From Anthopleura xanthogrammica (Eukaryota > Cnidaria > Anthozoa > Actiniaria > Actiniidae): a stretch of 64,000 nucleotides of DNA. The DNA lies in contig OZ025211.1 of the NCBI GenBank assembly GCA_964019055.1, forward strand, positions 9,368,400 through 9,432,399. Direction: 5' to 3'. The translations under genes were made by a program, and so were the position numbers. The notes beneath the pieces were generated by a model. The model did not search any database and was not told the DNA's origin. It saw only the letters and a program-made list of their open reading frames with translations. Positions 52,827-64,000 of the stretch are shown in pieces. Each line of letters opens with the position of its first letter. Within the stretch, counting starts at the first letter, position 1.

Positions 52827-55800
52827 ATGAGTAGTCTAGTGCAAGAAGAAGTTGAAAAACTAAAAGAGCTATATAAAACAAGCTCAAAAGGTAATTTTAG
52901 ATTCGGTACATTTTAATACAGCTATCCAGAATCCTAGACAACCTCCTGGCTGATTACAGTATAGTCAGGGCACAGGTAACTCACTAATCAAACCCTGAAA
53001 CAACCTCTGGGATGATCAAATAAGTCAGGGCATGGCTAACTCACACATTCAACCTTGAAAAAACCTCTGGGCTGTTCAAAGTCTGGGCATGGCTAACTCA
53101 AAGATCAAACCCTTAAACAAACTTTTGGCTGATCAAAGTCGGGGCACTGCTTACTCACAGATCAAATTGGAATTTAGCTTGTCAGGTTTTGCAGATATAG
53201 TAAGAAGTTATGATTCAGGTGAATTCTTTTGTTTTTAGCTTTTGAAAACTGGCCGAAAAGTGATCATGTGTCTTGCTGTGATGATAAAACATTTGTTGAA
53301 TTGCTGGAAGAATTAACAGATGTGGATTTGGAAGTTGCTGTCCATGGACTACAAAGACAAATTGATATGGAACTCCTTCTGGTCAAAAATCTCGAACGAT
53401 TGAGAATAATGAGTAGGTTAGTCTGGCTAAGTTATATTTGACAACCATCACTCCTACTATACCCTAAGGGGCTCTTCGGTGAGGTTCAAGTCCAAAAGCA
53501 CTATCACTTCAATCATTATTTATGACACACAAATTCAACTTAATTTTTATGGAGGGAGGAAAACTGGAGAAAACAGAGCTCAAGAAAACCCTCATGGCAG
53601 GGGAGAGAACAATTCATCAAGCAAACTGAACTCACGTTGACTCAGCTGGGAATTGAACCCACTACGTACCCCACGTGTGAACTACAGAGTGGTGAGAGAC
53701 AGCACTATAGCAGTGCATACCACCTGTATTCAACTGCTAAATGGTTTTTGGTAAATTAATCTGAAGATGTACGTAGCAAAAAGGTAAAGAAACTATATTT
53801 AACGTCGGTAGTTCCTTCAGCTACGTAGCTGGTATCAATGGAAGCCGACGGTGTGCACTTTAACCCCTCTCTCTATCAGTACTCTGTTTTAAGAGTATTC
53901 AAAGCTGAAGCTACATGGATTAGAAAGAAGTCGAAACAGACGTGGAGATCCTGAGGATCGAACCATGGACCTCTACTCCAAAGGCCACACCAACCAAATA
54001 AGCTACGTCTGCTCCTCAAAGTTCATTAATTAGGCTTGATTAACAACTTGTGGCAGATAATTACTTTGATGGATTTTCAATCATTTTTTCATAATGCATC
54101 TGTTATTTTTCAAGCCACCATAAAATTTAATCTAATTGTCAGATATTTATTGTTTCAGTTGTGAGTGTCCAGATACGAATTCCAAACTTATCTCAAGTCA
54201 AGGAAAAGTAGCAAGACTCAGAAGCAGACTATTGCGTTGTCTTAGCAAGGTAAAAATATAAACAACTCTAATCTTTTTAACAGAGATTCATTATAATGAT
54301 TTTAGTGTGCATATTTATTATAATCACATTCTGGTTGCATACAATATATAGTTGCTAAGCAAAAAAGAATTAGATGAGTCGTATTAAGTATTAAGTAAAG
54401 CATATATCAACTTAGTTTAAACCCAGAGGTTGCTTTGATGCAAAGCTGGCTGGTTTTAGCAAATAATTAAGGCATGTAAAAGCTCGAAGAAGTGCATAGA
54501 AAGAGCCATGACAACCACATAGAACTAAATAACTACATACTTGGAAATATAAATATTATGATTATAAATTGTAAATTGTAAATATAACTTACCGTTTATA
54601 CTTTTCTTTACGATTTTTTTCCTAAATGTCTTCAGCAATTGAACAACAAGGGAAACAAGGGGAGTGTTCTTCCACCTTGGTACAGTAGAATTGGAAATGG
54701 CGAAGAAGTGACCACTGCTACAACATCAGTGGATACAAACCAAGGGCCAGGAAATGTAAGAGATGTCTCACCCGAAATTGCTGCCAGCAAGCTTACTGAT
54801 TCAGAAGAAGATTATCAGTTGACCAAATCTGGCTCAACTACTAGTGGAAATAGTGAGCAGTTTGATGTAGAAGAAGTTTCATTTAACAATAAAGAGCTTG
54901 AAAATCTCCACTGGGTTGAACCAAAAGATTTGTCCAGTACTTCATCAAGGAGTAAAGGTGCAGAGGGTGAGTCTCCTGCAATAGCAGTTGGGAACGGCAA
55001 TGCTAAGGAAAAAAGTCCACAAAAAGATGCATCTGAAAAGGAAGTAAAGCCAGGTATGTGCTATATAGTGTATTAAAAAACAACTGTTGCACATCCAATC
55101 GATGTTCTGATTGTTTGTGGGTGCATGCTTCATGAGAGCTAGGACACAGAACATGTGTTACATGTCATGCTTCTCCTAACACTTCTCTCATGTTCTGCCG
55201 ATTGATCCCTGCATGCATCATAACTGCACAGTGCAGTACATTTTGCACATTTTCTATTTCTTTATTACAGCAAGGGATCCAGGGGGAGGGTCGGGGGGTC
55301 GTGACCCCCTGTCATGCCTGAGGTTAGGGACGGGCAATTTGATATTTGATGGGGGGGGGGGTGGATGGGGTGGGTTGAATCCCAAAAAAATATCGAGCAA
55401 GGTCTCGATCCTTTAAAAAAAGATACGGCAAAAAAATATCGAGCGAGCTTATAAATTCAATTTCAGGATTTCACTTCTTTTGAGCCAAACTGCTGGAAAT
55501 TGTATTTCCGAGAGTCTGAATTTCAAAAAATTTTGGGGGAGAATGCCCCACAACCCCACTAGTTGCTCCAGCCTATGGCGGTCAATTAGCTTGGTAAACG
55601 TGACGTCATTCCTACGTCATTATTTCAGATCAGCTGGTTGGACCCCCCTTTCAAAAATTCCTGGATCCGCCCTTGTACAGGGTCAAAATAAGACTTTAAT
55701 TTCCAAAGAAGACTTTGAAATTAGTTGGCCAGCGATTTTTTTTTTTGCTTGTCATTTTTACAAATGTTTTTCTTTTCCTTGGCAGACCAAATGGTTGAAG

Positions 55801-58648
55801 AGAAAGGGCTGAAGAAAATACAAGAAACGCTAGAAAAAAATCTCCATGACAAGGGCCATAATGAGCACAAAAAATCCTTTTCAGGATCAGATGTCTTGCC
55901 TCCTCCAAAACCACCTCCTTACAGTTCCAGAGAGAAAAAGGTATGAAATCATAAAACACCCTTAAAAAAGAGCCTTAATTTACCAATAACCCTGAAGCAA
56001 CCTCAAACTCTGGGCTGGTCTAAGTTGGGGCATGGCAAAGCTACAGATCAAATTGAAATTTAGCATAGGTTTTATGGAGGAAGGAAAACTGAAGAACCTG
56101 GGAAAAATTCCCAAGTGATGGCAGAGACTCTATACTCACTGTGAAGCTAATTCAATTACGTTGTTCCTGCAAAAGCCTAAAGCCTACCAGCATTTATCTT
56201 TTTTTTTACCAATGTTCGAACTTCACTGTAGAATAGCTAAGAGTATTCTCATTCACAGTTCCCTGCACCATCTTGAAAGGAAGCCATTCCTTAATTTGCA
56301 TCAAAGCAAGAGGAACAGTAAGCTTGCAGTGATAGAGACATTAATGTGAATAATTGTCCAAGAGGTTAAAAAGGTCTCTATCAATGCAAGCTCACCATTT
56401 GCCTTGTTTCGATGCAAAGGCCCAGTTATCTTTCAAGATGGGGCAGAGAACTATGAAAGGAACTATTAAAGAATATATGTCGAAGTCGTAGAATTTGCAA
56501 GCATACAGCAAGTTTCTTATTGTAATAATGCCATGGTAAAATAAATTTCTAGATTCTTCTCTAAAAGCTTTACTTACTTACTGCCCATAATGCCTAGCTG
56601 GCATGTAGGGCAGCCTAAAAGCTTTAGGCTTAGGTTTTTCTCAGCCACAACCTTAATTGAATTACGTAGCTATATCACAGTAATTATGCACTGGCATTTT
56701 TAGCTAGGCCATAATTATTTCCTATTTCAGACCATGTGTCTTGCATATCATTTCTGTGTTTAACGGTTGTGCATGAGAAGACACATGAATGTGGATACAA
56801 CTCAAACAAAGAATCTTAATCCTCAAGAGAATGACACATGGTCTGAAATGCGAATTTTAATATACTGTATTGTAATCTTGTTCTGATCAATTTTTTTTTT
56901 TCTTAAGGATACAGATGCTATGGCATTGCTTCCCAAAGAGGAAGACATGACTGATGGTTATATGATAATCGAGCATCCACAGATACAAGATTGGGATCCA
57001 GTAAGTCAGCCCTCCCACCCCAACCCCTCTCAAAAGTCCCGTTTTTACTTTAGAGGTTGGATGTTGAAAAGATTTTGGGCCACAAAACTTCTTGGTCTTA
57101 GAGAAGGAAAATACCTTTTCAGTTTGGGCATAATGTTTCCCCATTTCAGCCCACATGTCATTCTCCTGAGAATAAAGTTCTTTGTTTGAGTCGTATCTAT
57201 ATTCATGCGTCTTCTCATGTGCAACCGTTAAACGAAGAAATGATACTCTAGGGAATGACACATGGTCTGAAATGGGAAAACATTATAGCCAAGGTAAAGA
57301 GGTCTATACTGAAGCGAGTGAACAAAGAAAACCAAATGCAACAAAAAAGAGTGCCAAAAAATTCCTCAGTAAAGCACCTTAATAACATAGCAAATAAAAT
57401 GCGAAAGTGGATTTTTGAGTAGCAGCTTTTTGACATTAGTACTTCTGAGTCCAAATCTGATGTATCAATGTGCACGAGCCTTACTTCAGATCATCAAATG
57501 CTTTTCGTTTTCTTACAGGCATTATTACTTCACGATTTATTTGTAGACAAGAAAGATAATGAAACAAAAGAGGTATGCAAATTCTAGAAATTTCTGCAGG
57601 TTTGTGGTGATGTTGATCGATGTTGATCGTATTACCAAAACGCGCGCGGCAACTTGTCGCGTAACAAAAATCGATATTGCAAGTTGTGGCTGCTTGCTAC
57701 TTTTTTCAACAAAATTTTGCAGCTTGCAACATCTACTTTTGTTACGTGACAAGTTGCATGCAGGGTGGTATTACGATCAGCATCGTTCTGCATCTTGCAA
57801 CGCAACAATGTTGCACAATTTTTCTCATATTACCGCACCTATGATAACATTTGGACAATGCACTGTTTGTGTTTGATAGGCAGCCTCAGCTCCAGAGGAA
57901 GCACCTTCAGTTGGTGTAGTGCGCATGGCCGGTTATATGGATAAATTACCCAGCAGTTATAAACAGAAGAAGGTGAGATTAGGGACTGTGTTCAGACATA
58001 ACAGCAAGTTAACTTACGAGCTGTTTTTTGTTTTGTTTATCGTTTCAGTCTTCTGTGTTCAAAGGATGGAAGAAGAGGCACTTCAAAGCATTTGATGGTC
58101 AGCTGTTTTACTTTGAGGTAAAGATTAACGCCTACGTCATGGTCACATCGCCATCGTCGAAATATTCCCGATTCATTGGATTATTCTTCAACTTATAATA
58201 TATTTTTTAGGACCATCGCAATCACGAGCCACTTGGCATGGTGGAACTGAAAGGATGCTCGGTAAAGTACTCACTTTTGAATGCATGACCAATGGACTTC
58301 TCTTTCTTGCTATCTCATTTATCTCATTTATGAGAAATCGTCTTCTTGCAGCGATCCCCACCTTTAATCTTGGGGCCAAAATGTTCAGTTTTGATAATTT
58401 GTTATTCTTGTAGGTGATTATCTCTGGTGAAAGAATGTTAGAGTTAATAGACTCTGTAAGTAAGATAGTTTGTTTTCAACTATGTTTCATTGCATGTTAG
58501 TCTATCCAGACGAACATTAATTTTTTCCAGTTATCTCATAAGTTTTGAGATCTTACCAGATATCACATATCGATTTGCATTGGGTATCTCGCTCGTTCTC
58601 ATCGAAATGAAATGAAAGAAGGAAGGGAAAGGAGAGGAAGTGAAGGGG

Positions 58649-58728
<80 letters not shown>

Positions 58729-61700
58729 AGGGAATAAAAAAGAAAGGAAAGAAAAAAAGAAAAAAAGGAGATGGAAGGAAGGAAGGAAGGAAGGAAGTAG
58801 GTTAGAGAGGGGGAGAACGATGCAGTCATTTAGTGACAATTTAATGAATGCTCACTCAGTTGTACTTCATTTTTTCAGGAGGGAAAGGCGGCGCTTAAAG
58901 TCAGATGCGCAACACCAGCAGAAGCAGAGGACTGGAAAGACGCCATAGAAGAAGAGGCAAAAAGTCAAGCGACTCAAGATGTAGAATATACAGACTCCTC
59001 TCCGGAGGTTGGTTGTGCTGCTGTGCCTCGAACAAATAATTACTAATTGCGCAACCTCTTTCTTGGAAGCCCTATACTTCAAGGTGCCGTAATACGAGCA
59101 ACAAAATCATGCAACTTGTCGCGCAATATTGTTGCGTTGCAAGTTGCAGAGTGAATGTGGCTCGTATTACCACCCCGTGCAACAACATAATTTTCTTGCG
59201 CAACTTTCTAGCAGAAGTAGACGCTCTATCTATCATTTGCAACAATGAAAATATGTTGCGCGAGTGTTGGTAATACGAGCAACACTCGCTCTGCAACTTG
59301 CAACGCAACAATGTTGCGCGACAAGTTGCACGATTTTGTTGCTCGTACTACTGCACCTTTACACACTAGGTATACAATGGTTTTGAGTGGAATATCATAG
59401 AATATTTCATGAGTTACTTTTATTTGTAAGTATATACACGAACCTTGAGGCGAGTGAGTATACTAGAAAGTACACTTGACAAGTGGGATACTTTTCGGTA
59501 TATGAATTACCTGTTATTTTTCTCTGTTAATTCCAGGGCTCAGTGATTGTGATAGATCTTGGTTCAAGTTCTGTGAAGGCAGGGTTTGCAAGTGCAGAAG
59601 GTAATCAGAAAAACCATGGTTTGTTCATATTATCCCCAGTATTGTATTCTATGTTTTAAGTATTGGAATTCTTGAGGGAGGAGAGTCAGTGCTTAGATAA
59701 AGTTCTGAATCTATAAAATGTTTTGTCTATTAAGAATACGCTTCATTTTCTGCAAACTTTTTTTCTGTTGCTGCATTTCATAGGCTTCTATGGCTTCCTG
59801 GCCTTTCACCATAAAAAGCCTTAAACAGCGTAGATGTATCTTCTAGAATGCATGTAAAGAACTAAGTCAAGATTCAGAAGCTAATAAATATTCCAAAATA
59901 TTCACTTACTCTTTATTTGCTTTGTTACAGCTTGGCCCCAAGTCGTCTTTCCTTGTGTATGCGCTGAGGTCAAGGATGATGAGTAAGGGCCACAAGTTTA
60001 TTAGCCTTTTGGCTATTTAGTGCCACCCTCTTTAAATAAAGAGTTTACTTACTTACTTACTATTTGCTTTGTGTAGGTCAGACTGTGTGTACGGTTTTGA
60101 CGCGTTGACACCGGAACGAAGAAAGAAGTCAGTCCTACGCTTTCCTCTGCGAAGATCTCTAAAGATTGACAAGGTAATCCCTAGTAATTCCAAGCCTTCT
60201 TTGGCATACTCAAATAAAGGTTTCGTAATAATTACCAAATAGAAGGCATTGCCAACCTTTTGTGGCCTGATGTGTATAGCGATGCTTCATGTGACGTAAG
60301 ACTTTGTCATTCATGTGCCAACCAGAGATGGATTGGCTGGTAAAACAAAGCAATTTGTGAAGAGCTTTTGTGAAAATGGTTGGCATATTAACATCGTAAT
60401 GCTATTGTTAGAAAACATGAAGTATTGCTATGAGAAATCGTGCTTCTTTGTAATCCAATGTTCCTGTGATCTTCACAGCTCAGGTTCTCTCCATCTGCTC
60501 TGACTGGTGTTCTAGAACATGTTTTTGGCTTGCTAAAAGTGAACCCTGCCAAACACAAGGTACAATATTATACAGTGTATCAGTAAAATTAGGTGAAGTT
60601 GTGATTATAGTAATGGATATTAGTTTAAAGATGTTGCAATCTGTTTCAGGTGATTATGACTTTACCTCAAAACACCAGCCTCAATGAAAAGGTATGTGAA
60701 CTCAAACATGTATTTATAAATGCATGGATATGTATGATTGTGGTGATTGTGGTGTTGCCATGCACTCAAGTGGTGGTAGTGGTAGTGATAGATGATGATA
60801 ATGTCTGGTACTGCTGTTACTGATCAGTGGTGATAACAATAGTGATGATGATGGTGATGGTGATGGTTTTCCTGCTCAGTGATGATACTCCTGTTGATGA
60901 TGATGTTGTTGTTGTGGTTGCTGATGATGATAATGATGATGGTGGTGATGATGATGTTGCTGCTCAGTGATGATGGTCCTGATAATGATTAAGAGGTTGA
61001 TGATGATACAATGGCGATAATGGTGGCATGCAGTGGTGATGATGGCTGCAATACTGCCGTTGTTCAGTGACGGTCACCTAATGGTGATGATCACGGCAAT
61101 GCTTCTTATGTTGGTTGTGATCATGCTTGTGTTGGCGATGGCGGTAGCATTGTTGGTGGTGATTGTCTCATATATTTGTCACTATGATGATCAATGTGGG
61201 ATTCTTCCTTATTTTCCAAGGGCGAGCTCGTGGAAATCCTGCTAGGATTCTTTGGAGTTGAGGCATGCTACCTTCAGCATCAATCAATACTGGCCATGTA
61301 CTCCTACTGCGCCGTGTCTGGGATCGTTGGTAGGTATATTGCTGCCTGACTAACATTCTCTCTTGTATATACTGTAGTTGTTATTGGGAAATTATTACAG
61401 AAGTGGTATAACTTTCTTCTTTTCTTTCCATTAGTGGATATTGGAGATCATATTGATGTCATCCCTGTCGTGGAAGGTATGTATGGTTCTTTTTACCCTC
61501 AGAAAAATCTCCAAAGGCCTTCAAATCTTATTCTACGTACCCTGCAGAAACTATGGGCTGACAAAGTCAGGGCATGGCTAACAAATCGGATTGGAATTTA
61601 GTTTCTTACCCAATGAAAGAGTCAAGGGAGAGACCTATAACAAACTCTATTCACAAGTGATGCCGAGTCCAGGAATCCAACTCGGGACCCCAGAGACGAG

Positions 61701-64000
61701 AAGCGAGTGGGGTACCGCTAGGTCACCCTTGACTGGAAATGGCATTATCTACAATGAAATGATTACATCGTTTTCGTTGCAGGTTGTGTTATTGAGAATG
61801 GTGCATCCAGGTTACCATTTGGTGGTCGACAGGTCACAGATATGCTGGCTAGACTACTAACAGAGCAAGGCCACAGGTAATTCAAAATCTCTAGAAAATG
61901 CACAACACCTCTGCTACGCATCCTATTTGAATGTGAACTTGTTGATGCAAACCTGAGGTACTGACACCCATTCAGCAGTATTTGAGTGTCATTTTGGATT
62001 TCTTCGCTTGCTTCATTTTTGGTTTCCTTGACCTCTTTTCCTCACCAAGAAAGCTGGCATTCATGAATGTCGTCCAATGTGCATGCCCTCTCAAACTGTT
62101 TTCTTTCAGTAGATATTATTACCGATCTTGTTTAAAATTTATATCACATCCACTGAGCGAGCAGTAACAACACAACGCGCAAAAAACACTGTTGATAATG
62201 CTATGTGTTTCATTACGAGCCATCACTCCTCCATCGTGCCATATCTATTATTTCACCTTTTTGTAGGCAACATTCAAGGTTTTTCTCTGAAGTGGAATCC
62301 CATATGCAGCTACTTGTTTCATTGCACGCATTCCTAAAACCCCTGCATATCCATTCCTTTATTCACCGATCTGTACGCAACATTCTAGGTTCTTCTCTGA
62401 AGTCGAATCTTATATCACACGATACATTAAAGAAAAGGTAAGTACATCTATCAGCTGCATACTCGTCTTTCGCATTGAATGAAAAGAATGGCATGTTCGT
62501 TTAGCTTATCCAGGATGGGATGAACCAGTGAGGAGATAGTAGATCAGGTGAACTGAAAAGAAAGATATCTTGATTCGGAGGCAGAAAGTTGTCAATAAAA
62601 GAGTTAGGATCTTTGAGACATAAGGCGGGATTACATGGAGTAATTCTCTCTGCAACTTGTCTCGCAACGACGTTGCGACAGAAGTTGCAAGAGGGTTTAC
62701 TCGATGCAACGGAGCCGCAATCTTTCCTTCCCAAAAATAGAAACATTCTGCTTTTCGCAATGATTGCAGTGTAGGTTACACGCCGCAATGCTCCATTTAT
62801 CTTGTATCGCAACGCCTTGCAGAGAAAATTATAAGGATGAACGTGTGCAAAAAAACATGCGAGCAGTATACTCTCATTCATTTGTTCATCTTTACTATCG
62901 TTCGCTCTTTCGTTCCATTTTTCTTCTTTCCGTCAGTTTTATTAAAACAAAAAACGAAAAAATGGGGAGTAAAATCAATAATCTCGCCAGTTAATTAAGT
63001 TGGAAATATTTTTCCAAATGTTCACCCTTTTCCTCACGATAAATATTGCTGACCACTCTTGAGCCAACAAGGGGCCAAGTTATGTAGTAAAAATTATACC
63101 CATTTGTTCAAAAAGTACTATTTAAAAAAAAATATTGATTAAGAATATTAATCTTCCATTCTACAGGCTTGTTATGTGTCCGAAAGCAGACCCAGTAATG
63201 AAAACGACACGCCAAGTAACTCAATTGATGTTATGTTGACCAAGTATAACATTCCTGATGGAACAAAGTATGTCGAACTTGTAAATATTTTCAAAGGACT
63301 TTGTGCCTCATCAGATCGTAACGAAATAAAATGCGCGCGTAGTGACAAAATAAGATCAGTGCGCGCGTAGTTCAAAATTGCCAGAGCAGACGTTGTATGA
63401 GTGTGGAAAGTCACGGCACGGTTACGGCGCAGCGCGGACATGACACGAAATGTCGAATGTTTTCATACACGGCACGGCACTTACATGGCAAGGCGCGGTG
63501 CGTGCCGTAAGTTTTTCATAGTCATACGAAAACTGCTCTATGTTCACACGCTAGTGCCAGGGTTTTGTTCAATAGCTTGATACACTTCTGGAATTTCCAT
63601 GAAATGGTTTCCAGAGATTTTGAAATCAGTTCTTCCAAGTACATTAGTTTATATTAGAGCGGTTTTCGTATGAGTGGGAAACAATACGGTAAATTCGTAA
63701 CCTGTAGCCGTACCGTATCTTACCGTAGCCGTAACAACGCGTTGTGATTGGATGGATTACTGGAAGACAATAGGAAACCCTTTCAATGTTACGGCTGCTC
63801 TTGTGTTTTTGTATTCGCGTGTAAAATGGTCTCTTGGGGCCTATAATGATTTTTTGAATTTTTATTTGACCCTTCAAGGAAAGTGACGTTCGATACTGCG
63901 AGATACCGCTGTACAGAAGGATTATTCGAGCCTCACGTCTGGGGCAAGGATCATCCGGGCATTCAAGATCTTACGTTCAAGGCCATTATGGCATGCGGTA
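52827..64000 (+). CDS. PH-domain actin-related protein (3' end outside window)
   Basis: Coding exons: 52827-52890, 53239-53416, 54159-54249, 54636-55053, 55786-55940, 56908-57000, 57519-57572, 57880-57972, 58049-58117, 58211-58261, 58414-58455, 58879-59007, 59537-59600, 59931-59982, 60077-60173, 60479-60559, 60650-60691, 61221-61329, 61435-61476, 61783-61876, 62389-62437, 63167-63267, 63879 onward; at least 763 residues, phases consistent throughout. Residues 1-115 look helical/coiled (MSSLVQEEVEKLKELYKTSS); 115-350 are acidic and probably disordered, with a PPPKPPPY motif. A PH domain spans about 366-464 (AGYMDKLPSSYKQKK, FKGWKKRHFKAF, final EDWKDAIEEEA). From 480 an actin fold follows: phosphate loop 1 VIVIDLGSSSVKAGFA, loop 2 AVSGIVVDIGDHIDVIPVVEG, RLPFGGRQVTDMLARLL, then YRCTEGLFEP. 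PH domains bind phosphoinositides, so a membrane-linked actin-like scaffold is inferred. I know of no named family with this order. Confidence 0.85.
52925..53180 (-). repeat. Few-unit array of the SINE internal segment
   Basis: Three to four diverged units of the 60-bp segment ('gggcatggctaactcacaca', 'aaccctgaaacaacctctgg'), in the first coding intron of the PH/actin-related gene. The associated SINE body appears at 53540-53715 ('ggaaaactggagaaaacaga', 'gggaattgaacccactacgt'). Confidence 0.8.
53830..54025 (-). mobile_element. Possible tRNA-derived SINE remnant
   Basis: The minus strand contains 'tagcttatttggttggtgtg' and GGTTCGATCCTC with A box/B box spacing, but no recognisable tRNA fold. 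Low-copy or diverged. Confidence 0.5.
55264..55690. mobile_element. Non-autonomous hAT-like element with GGATCC ends
   Basis: Left end CAAGGGATCCAGGGGGAGG, right end CCTGGATCCGCCCTTG, about 420 bases. The inside shares a block with the element at 7454-7762. Ends of this type are common on non-autonomous elements in many animals. A target duplication could not be fixed. Confidence 0.65.
56222..56475. mobile_element. Inverted-repeat MITE (CACAGTTCCCTGCACC family)
   Basis: 'cacagttccctgcaccatct' at the left is mirrored by 'agatggggcagagaactatg' at the right; 'gcttgcagtgatagagacat' is mirrored by 'ggtctctatcaatgcaagct'. Relative of 48505-48645. A SINE-segment monomer precedes it at 55985-56050. 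Confidence 0.75.
56700..56857. mobile_element. GACCAC-family hairpin MITE
   Basis: Arms 'ttcctatttcagaccatgtg' and 'cacatggtctgaaatgcgaa' around 'aagacacatgaatgtggata'. Another copy is at 57118-57296 in the next intron. Confidence 0.8.
57612..57846. mobile_element. GTTGC-family MITE
   Basis: 'cgtattaccaaaacgcgcgc' and 'gcaacttgtcgcgtaacaaa' at the left are mirrored at the right ('tgcaacgcaacaatgttgca', 'catattaccgcacct'). Between exons 7 and 8 of the PH/actin-related gene. Confidence 0.7.
58610..58802. repeat. GA dinucleotide and GGAA microsatellite
   Basis: About 37 GA dinucleotides (58652-58725) followed by A/G-rich and GGAA runs, about 80 bases before the acceptor of exon 12 of the PH/actin-related gene. 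Confidence 0.95.
59083..59358. mobile_element. Full-length GTTGC-family MITE
   Basis: Left: AAGGTGCCGTAATACGAGCA then ACAAAATCATGCAACTTGTC; right: GACAAGTTGCACGATTTTGT then TGCTCGTACTACTGCACCTT. The arms are about 90 bases with internal repetition. The clearest copy of the family. Confidence 0.85.
59984..60062 (+). mobile_element. LINE 3' tail in an intron
   Basis: 'gggccacaagtttattagcc' and 'ccaccctctttaaataaaga' correspond to the LINE 3' end at 2607-2665, here with a TTAC-type tail. The whole intron is 94 bases, so the insertion makes up nearly all of it, starting right after the donor of exon 14. Confidence 0.7.
60735..61195. repeat. GATGATG-rich low-complexity intron
   Basis: Imperfect GAT/GGT repeats with no stable period, between exons 17 and 18 of the PH/actin-related gene. 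Confidence 0.8.
61552..61740 (-). mobile_element. SINE copy with a single internal segment
   Basis: One 'ctgacaaagtcagggcatgg' monomer joined to the SINE body ('gagtccaggaatccaactcg', 'gagaagcgagtggggtaccg'). This shows the single-copy arrangement from which the minisatellites arose. Confidence 0.7.
62205..62437 (+). repeat. Tandem duplication of an acceptor and exon start
   Basis: About 115 bases ending in the acceptor and first 25 bases of exon 21 (62389-62437) are preceded by a diverged copy whose acceptor lies before 62275. The upstream copy encodes the same FFSEVES start but has no matching downstream donor. Confidence 0.7.
62625..62855. mobile_element. Diverged GTTGC-family MITE
   Basis: 'ctctgcaacttgtctcgcaa' and 'cgacgttgcgacagaagttg' at the left, with 'tgtatcgcaacgccttgcag' at the right. 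Ends are poorly preserved. Confidence 0.55.
63393..63545. mobile_element. GTGCCGTG-rich MITE, inverted relative to 28842
   Basis: 'gtatgagtgtggaaagtcac' through 'agtcatacgaaaactgctct', with CACGGCACGG words. A CCGTACCGTA element ('aacgcgttgtgattggatgg') follows at 63655-63800 and matches 46790-46890. Confidence 0.75.

Noticed and set aside
58531..58948. Frames of Ser-Leu and Arg-Glu repeats
   Set aside because: Due to the GA dinucleotide run in an intron of the PH/actin-related gene.
63172..63441. 89-residue minus-strand frame
   Set aside because: Antisense shadow of the exon at 63167-63267 and of the adjoining MITE.

Overview
This window is animal nuclear DNA, most probably from a cnidarian (an anthozoan such as a stony coral is my best guess, not proven). 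The support is: intron-rich genes with GT-AG junctions and consistent phases, an ankyrin/BTB gene that aligns along its length with metazoan ABTB1, a rhodopsin-type GPCR, secreted repeats of a WSC-like type that I associate with cnidarians, tRNA-derived SINEs, LINE and Penelope-like fragments, and many hairpin MITEs. There are no prokaryotic operons, rRNAs or CRISPR arrays.

Layout. 0-8.3 kb: a pentanucleotide satellite, fold-back elements and a tandem pair of small four-exon genes for Cys-rich, probably GPI-anchored proteins (1886-4155 and 6559-8265, plus strand). 8.5-14.3 kb: minisatellites and a minus-strand gene for a secreted protein with three WSC-like repeats; its introns hold several very homogeneous satellites and a LINE end. 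14.3-19.6 kb: repeats only (SINE, tandem arrays, a local duplication). 19.6-33.1 kb: a 13-exon ABTB1 homologue on the minus strand, with an intronless 402-residue gene of unknown function nested in one intron. 33.1-34.0 kb: a head-to-head, intronless SUI1-domain gene. 34.7-40.1 kb: a minus-strand family 31 glycosyltransferase with an exceptionally long, Gln-rich stem. 40.7-41.2 kb: a broken Penelope-like reverse transcriptase. 42.3-44.5 kb: a 728-codon ORF with a 2A 'ribosome-skipping' motif upstream of cysteine-protease-like domains. 47.3-50.1 kb: a minus-strand two-exon GPCR. 52.0 kb to the right edge: a plus-strand gene of at least 23 coding exons joining an N-terminal coiled region, a PH domain and an actin-related fold; its 3' end lies outside the window.

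Gene models were assembled by eye from reading frames and splice sites; every multi-exon model given is phase-consistent and free of internal stops. ABTB1 is the only gene named with real confidence. The most unusual items are the PH/actin-related fusion, the 2A/protease ORF, the glycosyltransferase stem, the paralogous orphan GPI proteins, and the way one internal segment of a SINE has been amplified into minisatellites at two places and recurs as single or few copies at three more.
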